Translations under genes and position numbers: made by a program
Shown: positions 22,816 to 31,960 of the stretch, in pieces
How the letters are laid out: each line of letters starts with the position of its first letter
How positions within the stretch are numbered: the first letter of the stretch is position 1
Source: Raineyella sp. LH-20
GTDB lineage: Bacteria; Actinomycetota; Actinomycetes; Propionibacteriales; Propionibacteriaceae
Direction: 5' to 3'
DNA: 64,000 bases
NCBI RefSeq assembly: GCF_033110965.1
Contig: NZ_CP137003.1
Location: 2,790,001 to 2,854,000 of the forward strand
Notes under the pieces: model-generated
What the model saw: the letters and a program-made list of their open reading frames with translations, nothing else
What the model was told of the DNA's origin: nothing
Databases searched by the model: none

Positions 22816-24783
22816 CTAGCCGATCCGCAGCGGATCGACGACGATCCGGACGGCCCCGGGGTCCTTGTGCGCGGTCCGCAGGGACTGCACGTCGCGGACG
22901 GCCTGGACCGTCGCGGCCCCCTCGGCCAGTGGCGCCCGTACGGTCAGCCGCCAGGTGTCGCCGAGGGTGCCGTCGGGTTCCAGCACCGGTGCCGGCCCCC
23001 ACACCTCGACGTCGTCCGGCGGGAGCAACCGGCCGGCGATCCCCTCCACGCCGACCTGGTCGCCCTCCACCACGACCAGTCGGGTGACGGGCGGGAAGCC
23101 GGCCTCCCGGCGGTCCGCCAACTCCCGGGAAGCAAGACCTGCCGGATCCAGCCGGATCAGCGCCTGCACTGCGGGATGCTCGGCGGCACCGACCACGAGC
23201 ACCGAGCCGCCGTCCTCACCCGGCCGGACCAGAGCACAGACGTGCAACCACCGGCGCAACGACTCCTCGGCGGCTCTCAGGTCCGCCCGCACCAGGGGAG
23301 TGTCGGCATCCAGCAGGACGGCGGCGGCGTAGCCACCCTCGGCCGGCGGCTCGGCACCCGGGGTACAGATCACCAACGCACCGCGATCGTCGACGCTGTC
23401 CAGGATGTGCCCCGCATGCGACCGGCGCACCGGCACCTGGGGGAACGCCCGGCCGAGCTCCTCGGCGGTCCGCTCGGCACCGACCACCGGAGCACGCCAG
23501 CGTGTCGCGCCGCACTCCGGGCAGCTCCAGTCCTCCGGCCGGGCGCCGCACAGGCCGCAGATCAGGCCGTCCTCGCGGCCGTGCAGCGGCCCCCCGCAGT
23601 GGCTGCAGCGCAGCTGGGTGTGGCACTGGGCGCAGGCGACGACCACCTGGTAGCCGCCGCGCGGCACCTGGATCAGCACCGGTCCGGCGGCCAGTCCGGC
23701 CCGGATCACATCGAAGGCGTCGTGCGGCAGCCGACCCAGCTGGTCGGGGCGGTCCCGGGGTGTCCGTACGACGGCGGAGACCTCGCGCTGGTCGTGGCCG
23801 GACAGCGCGATCGGGTGCAGCCAGCCGCGCTCGACCAGCGCGTGGGCCTCGGTGCTGCGGCCGTGGCCGGCGAGCATCAGGGCGGCTCCGGCCCGCTGGG
23901 CCCGCAGGGCGGCGACCTCCCGGACATGCGGATAGGGCGCACGCGGCTCGCCGAGCAGGTCATCGCCCTCGTCCCACACACCGACGAAACCGAGGTCCTC
24001 CACCGGCGCCCAGACCGCGCCGCGGGTGCCGATCACCACCCGGGCCTGGCCCCGCAGCGCGGCGAGGAAGCTGCGGTACCGGGCGGCCGGGCCGGACTCG
24101 GCGGTCAGCGTGACGAAACCGCTGTCGGAGAACGCCACCCGGCAGGCTTCCGCCAGCCGGGCGAGGTCGCGGGCGTCGGGGACGACGAGCACGGCGCCGC
24201 GCCCGGCGGCGACCGCGGCGGCCGCCCCGGCGACCAGCCCGGCCGCCCAGTCACCGATCGGGTCCGGGGTCGGCGCGACCTGCCAGAACGCCCGGGGCGC
24301 CCCGCCGAGGCCGATCGCGTCGAGGAACGCGGCACCGGCCGGATAGCGGCCCAGCGGGTGGGGTGCGGCCAGGGCACGGCGGGCGTCGAGCGGGGGCCGG
24401 TGCGGTGGCTCGGCGCCCTCCGCGGCGGCGTGGCGGGGTGGCACCGCGAGGCGTACGACATCGGCGAAGGACCCGCCCCAGTGGTCGGCGACGGCACGGA
24501 CCAGCCCGGCGATCTCGGCGGTGAGCACCCGCTCGTCCGACACCACCCGGGCCAGCTCGGACAGCTGGTGCAGCGCGGTGCCGGGACCGAGGTCGTCACC
24601 GTCGATCCGCTGCACGACGAAACCGTCGCGCTGCTGACCGGCGAACGGCACCCGGACCCGTACACCCGGCAGCGCGGTCGCGGCCTGGGCCGCGGTCACC
24701 CGGTAGTCGAACAGCCGATCGAGGTGCAGCAACGGCATGTCGACGGCCACCCGGGCCACCGGCTGCTCCACCACCTCGTTCAT
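22816..24783 (-). CDS. priA: PriA-like primosomal protein N' without helicase motifs
   Basis: 655 residues. The N-terminal 3' DNA-end-binding domain begins [19 protein letters not shown]. The eight-Cys zinc region is intact ([15 protein letters not shown], then CGLC and CPEC). The ATPase core is degenerate: no GxxGxGKT loop is seen where it should be, and the DEEH box is replaced by WDEGDD. This is the known actinobacterial form, annotated as lacking ATPase activity. It probably acts as a structural replication-restart protein. It reads divergently from rpe, and fmt and rsmB follow it on the same strand. Confidence 0.93.
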   Translation of the reverse strand: MNEVVEQPVARVAVDMPLLHLDRLFDYRVTAAQAATALPGVRVRVPFAGQQRDGFVVQRIDGDDLGPGTALHQLSELARVVSDERVLTAEIAGLVRAVADHWGGSFADVVRLAVPPRHAAAEGAEPPHRPPLDARRALAAPHPLGRYPAGAAFLDAIGLGGAPRAFWQVAPTPDPIGDWAAGLVAGAAAAVAAGRGAVLVVPDARDLARLAEACRVAFSDSGFVTLTAESGPAARYRSFLAALRGQARVVIGTRGAVWAPVEDLGFVGVWDEGDDLLGEPRAPYPHVREVAALRAQRAGAALMLAGHGRSTEAHALVERGWLHPIALSGHDQREVSAVVRTPRDRPDQLGRLPHDAFDVIRAGLAAGPVLIQVPRGGYQVVVACAQCHTQLRCSHCGGPLHGREDGLICGLCGARPEDWSCPECGATRWRAPVVGAERTAEELGRAFPQVPVRRSHAGHILDSVDDRGALVICTPGAEPPAEGGYAAAVLLDADTPLVRADLRAAEESLRRWLHVCALVRPGEDGGSVLVVGAAEHPAVQALIRLDPAGLASRELADRREAGFPPVTRLVVVEGDQVGVEGIAGRLLPPDDVEVWGPAPVLEPDGTLGDTWRLTVRAPLAEGAATVQAVRDVQSLRTAHKDPGAVRIVVDPLRIG

Positions 24784-24789
24784 GCTCCG

Positions 24790-24795
24790 ATCCTA
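24790..24795 (-). promoter_or_regulatory. Putative -10 box of a leaderless priA transcript
   Basis: TAGGAT on the minus strand, 6 nt before the priA ATG; no ribosome-binding site. Confidence 0.5.
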
Positions 24796-24812
24796 GGAGT
24801 GCGCTCAGACAC

Positions 24813-24818
24813 TAGACT
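24813..24818 (+). promoter_or_regulatory. Putative -10 box of a leaderless rpe transcript
   Basis: TAGACT, 7 nt before the rpe GTG at 24826. Only 17 bases separate it from the opposing priA -10, so the two promoters must share their upstream DNA and RNA polymerases probably interfere with each other. Confidence 0.5.
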
Positions 24819-24825
24819 CTGCCGC

Positions 24826-25503
24826 GTGGGAATCCAGATCACGCCGAGCATCCTCGCCGCCGACTTCGCCAATCTCGACCGTGACATCGCGGCGGTGCCC
24901 AGCGCCGATGCGATCCACGTGGACGTGATGGACAACCACTTCGTACCCAACCTCACCATCGGCCTGCCGGTCGTCGAGGCGATCCGCAAGCACACCACCC
25001 ACGAGCTCGACCTGCACCTGATGATCATGGATCCCGACCGCTGGGCGCCCGAGTACGTCGAGGCGGGAGCGGAGTCGGTGAGCTTCCACGTCGAGGCCGC
25101 CGCCGCGCCGGTGCGGCTGGCCCGCGAGATCCGCGCCCTCGACGCGAAGGCCGCCCTCGCCGTCAAGCCGGCCACCCCGATCGAGCCGTACGCCGACCTG
25201 CTCGGCGAGTTCGACAAGATCCTGATCATGACCGTGGAGCCCGGATTCGGGGGCCAGGCCTTCCTCGACATCGTGATGCCGAAGGTCCGCCGCACCCGCG
25301 AGCTGATCGCCGGCACCGGCCGCCAGATCGCCCTGCAGGTCGACGGGGGCATCTCCGAGCGGACCATCGACCAGGCGATCGCCGCCGGCGCGGACGTCTT
25401 CGTGGCCGGTTCGGCCATCTACGGCGCCGACGACCCGGACGCGATGATCCGGTCCCTGCGGGCCCGCGGCGACGCCGAGATCCACCACAACCACGTGCAC
25501 TGA
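24826..25503 (+). CDS. rpe: Ribulose-phosphate 3-epimerase
   Basis: 225 residues. Interconverts ribulose-5-P and xylulose-5-P. The GTG at 24826 gives the family N-terminus ([20 protein letters not shown]). Metal ligands are in [17 protein letters not shown] and DLHLMI; the second Asp is in [11 protein letters not shown] and the phosphate site in VAGSAIYG. The open frame upstream is antisense to priA and is not protein. The C-terminus ends in a short His-rich tail (IHHNHVH). Confidence 0.97.
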   Translation: MGIQITPSILAADFANLDRDIAAVPSADAIHVDVMDNHFVPNLTIGLPVVEAIRKHTTHELDLHLMIMDPDRWAPEYVEAGAESVSFHVEAAAAPVRLAREIRALDAKAALAVKPATPIEPYADLLGEFDKILIMTVEPGFGGQAFLDIVMPKVRRTRELIAGTGRQIALQVDGGISERTIDQAIAAGADVFVAGSAIYGADDPDAMIRSLRARGDAEIHHNHVH

Positions 25504-25537
25504 ATCCGAACCGACACCGACGACGAGTCAGGACGAC

Positions 25538-26965
25538 ATGCGATACATCTCCACCCGTGGCGGCGCCGAGCCGCGTACGTTCTCCGACATCCTGCTGGAG
25601 GGCCTGGCGCCCGACGGCGGGCTCTACCTGCCGGAGGAGTACCCCCATCTGACCCCCGAGCTGCTCGAGCAGTGGCGTACGGTGCTCGCGGAGCAGGGCT
25701 ACGCGGCCCTGGCCACCGAGGTGCTGGGGCTGTTCATCGACGACATCCCGGCCGAGGACCTGCGGGCCATCTGCGAGCGGACGTACACCGCGGAGGCCTT
25801 CGGCGACACCGCGGTGATCTCGCTCGGCGACCTCGGTGACGGACTGCTGCTGGAGGGCCTGTCGCACGGGCCGACGCTGGCGTTCAAGGACATGGCGATG
25901 CAGCTGCTCGGCTCGCTGTTCGAGTACGAGCTGGACCGGCGCCACCAGGAGCTGAACGTGCTCGGCGCGACCAGCGGCGACACCGGCTCCGCCGCCGAGT
26001 ACGCGATGCGCGGCCGGGCCGGGATCCGGGTGTTCATGCTGTCCCCGAAGGGCCGGATGAGTGCCTTCCAGCGGGCGCAGATGTACACCCTGGACGACGA
26101 CAACATCCACAACATCGTCATCGACGGGGTCTTCGACGAGTGCCAGGACCTGGTCAAGGCGGTCTCCGCCGACGCCGACTTCAAGCGCGACGCCCACATC
26201 GGTGCGGTCAACTCGATCAACTGGGGCCGGCTGGTCGCCCAGGTCGTCTACTACGTCGCCGGCTACCTGCGGGCCACCACCTCGGGTGGTGAGGAGGTCT
26301 CGTTCGCGGTGCCGACCGGCAACTTCGGCAACATCTGCGCCGGCCACATCGCCCGCCAGATGGGCCTGCCGATCCGCCACCTGATCCTGGCCACCAACGA
26401 GAACAACGTGCTGGAGGAGTTCTTCCGCACCGGCGTGTACCGGCCGCGCAGCGCCGACGAGACGGTGAAGACCTCCAGCCCCTCGATGGACATCTCCAAG
26501 GCGTCCAATTTCGAGCGGTTCGTCTTCGACCTGGTCGGCCGTGACCCGGAGCGCGTGCTGGACCTGTTCACCGCCAAGCTCACCCGACTGGGACAGTTCG
26601 ATCTCAGCGACGACCCGCTCTTCCCGCAGTGCGCCGAGTGGTACGGCTACCGCAGCGGGGCGAGCACCCACGCCGACCGACTGCGGACCATCCGCGAGGT
26701 CTGGGAGGACCGCGGCATCCTGATCGACCCGCACACCGCCGATGCGGTGACCGTCGCCCGCCGGCTGCAGGAGGAGGGCGAACGGGTGATCGTCCTGGAG
26801 ACCGCGCAGCCGGTGAAGTTCGGCGAGACGATCCGTGAGGCGCTGGGCGAGGCCCCCGAGATGCCCGAGGCGTACGCCCGGCTGACCACGCTGGAGCACC
26901 ACGTGGTGGAGCTGCCCGGCGATGTCGACCAGCTCAAGGCCTACATCGCCGGCAACATCGGCTAG
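25538..26965 (+). CDS. thrC: Threonine synthase
   Basis: 475 residues, the longer form of this PLP enzyme (E. coli-like rather than the 360-residue type). Makes threonine from O-phosphohomoserine. N-terminal MRYISTRGGAEPRTFSDILL and DGGLYLPEEYP; PLP Lys in GPTLAFKDMAMQLLG; phosphate loop LGATSGDTGSAAEYAM; and VPTGNFGNICAGHIA. Its TAG stop is within a CTAG that also contains the stop of the convergent SUKH gene. Confidence 0.97.
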   Translation: MRYISTRGGAEPRTFSDILLEGLAPDGGLYLPEEYPHLTPELLEQWRTVLAEQGYAALATEVLGLFIDDIPAEDLRAICERTYTAEAFGDTAVISLGDLGDGLLLEGLSHGPTLAFKDMAMQLLGSLFEYELDRRHQELNVLGATSGDTGSAAEYAMRGRAGIRVFMLSPKGRMSAFQRAQMYTLDDDNIHNIVIDGVFDECQDLVKAVSADADFKRDAHIGAVNSINWGRLVAQVVYYVAGYLRATTSGGEEVSFAVPTGNFGNICAGHIARQMGLPIRHLILATNENNVLEEFFRTGVYRPRSADETVKTSSPSMDISKASNFERFVFDLVGRDPERVLDLFTAKLTRLGQFDLSDDPLFPQCAEWYGYRSGASTHADRLRTIREVWEDRGILIDPHTADAVTVARRLQEEGERVIVLETAQPVKFGETIREALGEAPEMPEAYARLTTLEHHVVELPGDVDQLKAYIAGNIG

Positions 26966-27477
26966 ACCTGGCCCAACGACAGCAGATCGTCGAGCACCCG
27001 GCGCAGGTAAGCGGCCGCATCGGGCAGCACGCGGTCGCCGACCGCCGTGCCGCGGACGGTGAGCACCTGCCCGGGCGTTCCGGCCGGGCCGGGCACGGTG
27101 TCGATCACCTCGTAGCGGCCTTCGCCGTCGGCGACCAGCGGGATCCAGCCGCCCGGCCAGAGGCGTACGCCGACCAGGTCGCGCGGATGGGCCAGCACGT
27201 TCAGGGCATGCCCCCGCTGGAGCTCACGGAACCTGCGCAGGCTGCGGTGCTCCTCGACGATCCGCGCCACCGGCAGCAACTGGCCGCCGGGCCACCCGCC
27301 CGGCTCGGACCCGTCGTGGCGGAGCAGGGAGGTCCGCAGAGCCGACGGGAAGGTGACGCCGATGCTCTGCTCGGCCCACGCGATGTCGGAGGCGTCCGCC
27401 CCCGGCCGCAGCGGGGCCAGACCCGACGCGTCGGCGTGGGCGGCTTCGATCCGGGTCCACAGATTGTCGAGTTCCAT
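26962..27477 (-). CDS. SMI1/KNR4 (SUKH) family protein
   Basis: 171 residues from the ATG at 27477. SUKH-type signatures: an N-terminal helix (LWTRIEAAHAD), DIAWAEQSIGVTFPSALRTSLLRHDG with the ALRTSLLRHDG-type core, LLPVARIVEEH, then GGWIPLVADGEGRYEVIDT. In many bacteria SUKH proteins are immunity proteins for contact-dependent toxins, but others have no such role. No toxin gene is next to it; neighbours are thrC (convergent) and the PAC2 gene (same strand, 34 bases upstream). Confidence 0.8.
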   Translation of the reverse strand: MELDNLWTRIEAAHADASGLAPLRPGADASDIAWAEQSIGVTFPSALRTSLLRHDGSEPGGWPGGQLLPVARIVEEHRSLRRFRELQRGHALNVLAHPRDLVGVRLWPGGWIPLVADGEGRYEVIDTVPGPAGTPGQVLTVRGTAVGDRVLPDAAAYLRRVLDDLLSLGQV

Positions 27478-27511
27478 GCGCCCATTCTGGTCGGTCAGGC
27501 GCGTCCGCCGC

Positions 27512-28357
27512 TCACTTCTTGTCGTCCCGGCGGCGCAGGAAGCGCTCGAACTCGGCGGCGATCGCCTCTCCGCTGGCCTCCGGCTCCTCGGTGGCGTCCT
27601 TCTCCGACTCGAGCATCTGGACGTACTGGGCGATGTCCTCGTCGGCCCGGACCAGCTCGTCCACCCCGTTCTCCCAGGCGGCGGTGTCGGCGACGAAGGA
27701 CGACCAGTCGGCCCGCAGGTCGAGCAGCGCCTCCACCCGGCGGGCCAGGGCCAGCGAGGCCTTCGGCTGGGGTGGCTCGGAGACATAGTGCGGCACGGCG
27801 ACCCACAGCGCGGTGGTGTCGATGCCCGCCTCGACCATCGCCTGGGTCATCACGCCGGTGATCCCGGTCGGGCCTTCGTACTCGGACACCTCCATGCCGA
27901 GCTCGCGGGCGTGCTCGGCGGTGAGCGGCGACCCGGACACCGGGAACGGCCTGGTGTGCGGGGTGTTCGCCAGCATCGAGCCGAGGACGACCCCGCGGGT
28001 CACCCCGACGTCCTGCAGAATCGCCAGGATCGTACGGGTCAGCGTGCGCCAGCGAAGGTTGGGCTCGGGTCCGGTCACGGTGACCACGTCGATGTCCGGC
28101 AGGTGCACCAGGCCGATGCTGATCGCCGGCCAGGCCACCTCGCGGCCACCCTCCTCGTCGACCACGGCGGTCAGTGGACGGTTGGTCTGGTAGTCGAACC
28201 AGTCCTCCTCGTCGAGGTCGGCCAGGTCCTCGCCCGGATAGGTCTGCAGCAGGTGGTCGGCGACGGCACTGGCCGCATCGCCCGCGTCCCCCCAGCCGCC
28301 GAACGCCACCAGGGCGACGGGGGCGGAGCGGGTCGGATCGGCGGGGGCTGACGTCAT
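27512..28357 (-). CDS. PAC2 family protein
   Basis: 281 residues from the ATG at 28357, which has a TAGCCT box 7 nt upstream. The N-terminus (VALVAFGGWGDAGDAASAVADHLL) and the block GVVLGSMLANTPHTRPFPV followed by YEGPTGITGV are hallmarks of the PAC2 family, named after a eukaryotic proteasome-assembly chaperone. The C-terminal 35 residues are acidic and predicted to be flexible. In M. tuberculosis a PAC2 gene also lies divergent from metH. The function in bacteria is not established. Confidence 0.85.
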   Translation of the reverse strand: MTSAPADPTRSAPVALVAFGGWGDAGDAASAVADHLLQTYPGEDLADLDEEDWFDYQTNRPLTAVVDEEGGREVAWPAISIGLVHLPDIDVVTVTGPEPNLRWRTLTRTILAILQDVGVTRGVVLGSMLANTPHTRPFPVSGSPLTAEHARELGMEVSEYEGPTGITGVMTQAMVEAGIDTTALWVAVPHYVSEPPQPKASLALARRVEALLDLRADWSSFVADTAAWENGVDELVRADEDIAQYVQMLESEKDATEEPEASGEAIAAEFERFLRRRDDKK

Positions 28358-28364
28358 GACAGGC

Positions 28365-28370
28365 AGGCTA
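28365..28370 (-). promoter_or_regulatory. Putative -10 box of a leaderless PAC2 transcript
   Basis: TAGCCT on the minus strand, 7 nt before the ATG at 28357. Confidence 0.45.
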
Positions 28371-28428
28371 CCCGTTCCGCCCACCCCTCCACCGCGTGAG
28401 AGCAGGGGCGTGCGGGGGGCCCGCCACG

Positions 28429-28434
28429 TAGAGT
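28429..28434 (+). promoter_or_regulatory. Putative -10 box of a leaderless metH transcript
   Basis: TAGAGT, 6 nt before the metH GTG at 28441. With only 6 nt between the box and the start, no room exists for a 5' riboswitch, so metH is unlikely to be controlled by a leader RNA here. Confidence 0.5.
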
Positions 28435-28440
28435 GGCCCG

Positions 28441-31400
28441 GTGACCACCACATCATCCGCTCCGTCGAGTCTCCGTGCCGCGCTGGCACACCGTGTCGTT
28501 GTTGCCGATGGGGCGATGGGCACGATGCTGCAGCAGTACGACCTCGGCTTGGATGACTTCGAGGGCTACGAGGGCTGCAACGAGATCCTGTCGGTGACCC
28601 GGCCCGACGTCGTGCGGGAGATCCACGCGGCCTACTTCGCCGCCGGCTCCGACGCCGTCGAGACCAACACCTTCGGCGCCAACCTCTCCGCGCTGGGGGA
28701 GTACGGCATCGCCGACCGGATCGCCGAACTGGCGGAGGCTGCCGCGGCGGTGGCGCGTGAGGCCGCCGACGAGTGGTCCACCCCCGCGCGCCCGCGCTGG
28801 GTGCTCGGCAGCGTCGGCCCGGGCACCAAGCTGCCGACGCTGGGCCACGTACGGTTCCGTGACCTGCGCGACGCGTACGAGGTGCAGGTCGCCGCGATGC
28901 TGGCCGGCGGCATCGACGGGGTGCTGATCGAGACCGCCCAGGACATCCTGCAGGCCAAGGCCGCGGTGATCGGCGCCAAGCGCGCCATCACCGCATCGGG
29001 CCGCGACGTCCCGGTGATCGTCTCGGTCACCGTCGAGACCACCGGCACGATGCTGGTCGGCTCCGAGATCGGCGCCGCGCTGGTCGCCCTGGAGCCGCTC
29101 GGCATCGACATGATCTCGATGAACTGCGCCACCGGACCGGCGGAGATGCGCGAGCACCTGCGCCACCTCGCGGACAACTCGCGGATCATGGTCGGCTGCA
29201 TGCCCAACGCCGGGCTGCCCGAGCTCGCCGCCGACGGCGCCCGTTACCCGCTGCAGCCGGGCCAGCTCGCCGACGCGTTGGACGAGTACGTCAACGACTT
29301 CGGGCTGTCACTGGTCGGCGGGTGCTGCGGCACCACGCCGGAGCACATCCGCCAGGTCGTCGAGCGCGTCGGCGGGCGCGAGCTGACCCCGCGGCCGTTC
29401 CGCCCGGTGCCCAGCGCCTCCTCGCTCTACACCGACGTGCCGTTCCGGCAGGACATCTCCTACCTGGCGATCGGCGAGCGGACCAACGCGAACGGCTCCA
29501 AGGCGTTCCGCGAGGCGATGCTGGCGGAGAACTGGGACGAGTGCGTCGGCATCGCCAAGTCGCAGAGCCGCGGCGGTGCGCACCTGCTCGACCTCTGCGT
29601 CGACTACGTGGGCCGCGACGGGCGGGCCGACATGGACGAGCTGGCCTTCCGGTTCGCCACCGCGGTCACCCTGCCGATCGTCCTCGACTCCACCGAGCCG
29701 CCGGTGATCGAGGCCGGCCTGGAGCGCCTCGGCGGCCGGTCGGTGATCAACTCGGTCAACTACGAGGACGGCGACGGCCCGACCTCCCGGATGGCCCAGG
29801 TGATGCCGATGGTGAAGGAGCACGGTGCCGCCGTCGTCGCCCTGACCATCGACGAGGAGGGCCAGGCACGCACCGCCGAGTGGAAGGTCCGGGTCGCGAG
29901 CCGACTGATCGAGGACCTCACCGGCCGCTGGGGGATGCGGCTCGGCGACATCCTCGTCGACACGCTGACGTTCCCGATCGGCACCGGCCAGGAGGAGACC
30001 CGCCGCGACGCGCTGGAGACGATCGAGGCGATCCGCGAGATCAAGCGCCGCTACCCGGAGGTGAACACCACCCTCGGCGTGTCCAACGTGTCCTTCGGAC
30101 TGGCCCCGGCCGCCCGGGTGGTGCTCAACTCGGTGTTCCTGCACGAGGCGATCGAGGCGGGGCTGGACTCCGCGATCGTCCACGCCGCCCGGATCATGCC
30201 GATGAGCCGGATCCCCGAGGATCAGCGCCGGGTGGCGCTCGACATGATCTACGACCGGCGCACCGAGGACTACGATCCGCTGGCCAGCTTCCTGGCGATG
30301 TTCGAGGGGGTCACCACCGCCGACCAGCGCGCCGAGCGCGAGGCCGCGATGGCCGCCCTGCCGGTGGGCGAGCGGCTCACCCAGCGGATCATCGACGGCG
30401 AGTCGAAGGGCATCGAGGCCGACCTCGACGAGGCGATGGCCGACACCGCGCCGCTCGACATCATCAACACCTTCCTGCTGGACGGGATGAAGGTCGTCGG
30501 TGAGCTCTTCGGGTCCGGCCAGATGCAGCTGCCGTTCGTGCTGCAGTCCGCCGAGACGATGAAGTCCGCCGTGGCCTACCTCGAGCCGCACATGGAGTCG
30601 GACGCCGGCGCCGGCAAGGGCACCATCGTGCTGGCCACGGTCAAGGGCGACGTGCACGACATCGGCAAGAACCTGGTCGACATCATCCTCACCAACAACG
30701 GCTACGAGGTGATCAACCTCGGCATCAAGCAGCCGGTGCAGGCGATCATCGACGCCGCCGTGGACCACCACGCCGACGCGATCGGGATGTCCGGGCTGCT
30801 GGTGAAGTCGACCGTGGTGATGAAGGACAACCTGCTCGAACTCAACTCCCGCGGCCTGGCCGGACGTTACCCCGTCCTGTTGGGCGGTGCGGCGCTCACC
30901 CGGTCGTACGTGGAGCAGGACCTGCAGGGGCTGTTCGACGGCGAGGTGCGCTACGCGAAGGACGCCTTCGAGGGTCTCGCGTTGATGAACACGGTGATGG
31001 ACGTCAAGCGTGGCGTGCCCGGTGCCGCCCTGCCCGCCCCGCGCGAGCGGCGGGTGCAGGCGGTGGACCGGCCGGACCGTCCGGTGGCGGAGGTGCCGGC
31101 GCGCTCCGACGTGGCGTACGACGTGGACGTCCCGATCCCGCCGTTCTGGGGCACCCGGATCGTCAAGGGCGCCCCGCTGCGGGAGATCGTCGAGTGGCTC
31201 GACGAGCGGGCCACCCTGATGGGCCGCTGGGGGCTGCGTGGCACCCGCGGCGGCGCATCGTACGAGGACCTCGCCGAGCGCGAGGGTCGGCCGCGGATCC
31301 GCCGACTGCTGGACCGGATCCGTACGGACAACCTGGCCGAGCCCGCCGCGGTCTATGGCTACTTCCCGGTCTACTCCGCCGGCGACGAGGTGGTGATCCT

Positions 31401-31941
31401 CGACCCGAGCACACCCGAGGACCTGGATCGTACGGTCGGCCGGTTCAGCTTCCCGCGCCAGCAGCGGCCGCGCTTCCTGTGCATCGCCGACTTCTTCCGC
31501 GACCGGGCGCTGGCCGAGGCGAAGGGGCCGGACGTGATGCCGCTGCAGCTGGTGACGATGGGCGCGGCGCTCTCCGAGGCCACCGGCCGGCTGTTCGCCG
31601 CCGACGCCTATCGCGACTACCTGGAGCTGCACGGGCTGGGCGTTCAGCTCGCCGAGGCGATGGCCGAGTGGATGCACGCCCGGGTCCGCGCCGAGCTGGG
31701 GCTGGGCGGTGAGGACACCACCGTCGACGCGATGGTGCGCGACCAGGCCTACCGCGGCTCGCGCTACTCCTTCGGCTACGGAGCCTGCCCCGACCTCGAG
31801 CAGCGAGCCGTCATCGCTCGACTGCTCGACGCCGACCGGATCGGGGTGAGCCTGTCGGAGGAGTTCCAGCTGCACCCGGAGGAGTCGACCGACGCCTTCG
31901 TCGTCCACCACCCGGAGGCCAAGTACTTCAATGCTCGATAA
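28441..31941 (+). CDS. metH: Cobalamin-dependent methionine synthase
   Basis: 1166 residues in four parts: homocysteine-binding barrel (about 1-330, zinc Cys pair in GGCCGTTPEHI at 295-296), methyltetrahydrofolate barrel (about 350-620), B12 domain (about 640-890, DVHDIGKNL with the cobalt-ligand His 739), and activation domain (about 930-1166, RGSRYSFGYGACPDLEQR). Begins MTTTSSAPSSLRAALAHRV and then DGAMGTMLQQ. Methylates homocysteine and needs B12, in keeping with the B12-dependent nrdJ in the same window. Ends in a TAA inside a 16-bp tandem repeat. Confidence 0.98.
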   Translation: MTTTSSAPSSLRAALAHRVVVADGAMGTMLQQYDLGLDDFEGYEGCNEILSVTRPDVVREIHAAYFAAGSDAVETNTFGANLSALGEYGIADRIAELAEAAAAVAREAADEWSTPARPRWVLGSVGPGTKLPTLGHVRFRDLRDAYEVQVAAMLAGGIDGVLIETAQDILQAKAAVIGAKRAITASGRDVPVIVSVTVETTGTMLVGSEIGAALVALEPLGIDMISMNCATGPAEMREHLRHLADNSRIMVGCMPNAGLPELAADGARYPLQPGQLADALDEYVNDFGLSLVGGCCGTTPEHIRQVVERVGGRELTPRPFRPVPSASSLYTDVPFRQDISYLAIGERTNANGSKAFREAMLAENWDECVGIAKSQSRGGAHLLDLCVDYVGRDGRADMDELAFRFATAVTLPIVLDSTEPPVIEAGLERLGGRSVINSVNYEDGDGPTSRMAQVMPMVKEHGAAVVALTIDEEGQARTAEWKVRVASRLIEDLTGRWGMRLGDILVDTLTFPIGTGQEETRRDALETIEAIREIKRRYPEVNTTLGVSNVSFGLAPAARVVLNSVFLHEAIEAGLDSAIVHAARIMPMSRIPEDQRRVALDMIYDRRTEDYDPLASFLAMFEGVTTADQRAEREAAMAALPVGERLTQRIIDGESKGIEADLDEAMADTAPLDIINTFLLDGMKVVGELFGSGQMQLPFVLQSAETMKSAVAYLEPHMESDAGAGKGTIVLATVKGDVHDIGKNLVDIILTNNGYEVINLGIKQPVQAIIDAAVDHHADAIGMSGLLVKSTVVMKDNLLELNSRGLAGRYPVLLGGAALTRSYVEQDLQGLFDGEVRYAKDAFEGLALMNTVMDVKRGVPGAALPAPRERRVQAVDRPDRPVAEVPARSDVAYDVDVPIPPFWGTRIVKGAPLREIVEWLDERATLMGRWGLRGTRGGASYEDLAEREGRPRIRRLLDRIRTDNLAEPAAVYGYFPVYSAGDEVVILDPSTPEDLDRTVGRFSFPRQQRPRFLCIADFFRDRALAEAKGPDVMPLQLVTMGAALSEATGRLFAADAYRDYLELHGLGVQLAEAMAEWMHARVRAELGLGGEDTTVDAMVRDQAYRGSRYSFGYGACPDLEQRAVIARLLDADRIGVSLSEEFQLHPEESTDAFVVHHPEAKYFNAR

Positions 31942-31960
31942 CGGCAATGCTCGATAACGG
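31929..31960 (+). repeat. 16-bp perfect tandem duplication at the metH / HAD junction
   Basis: Two adjacent identical copies (31929-31944 and 31945-31960) of a unit containing ATGCTCGATAACGG. The first contains the last metH codons and the TAA; the second contains the ATG (31947) of the HAD gene. The first copy also has an ATG at 31931, but in another frame. It looks like a recent slippage that separated overlapping stop and start codons. Confidence 0.85.

Noticed and set aside
22459-24825. Plus-strand frame running into rpe
   Set aside because: It is antisense to fmt and priA and has no homology until the rpe GTG at 24826.
28370-28441. Cobalamin or SAM riboswitch before metH
   Set aside because: Only 6 nt separate the -10 box and the start, leaving no leader RNA.
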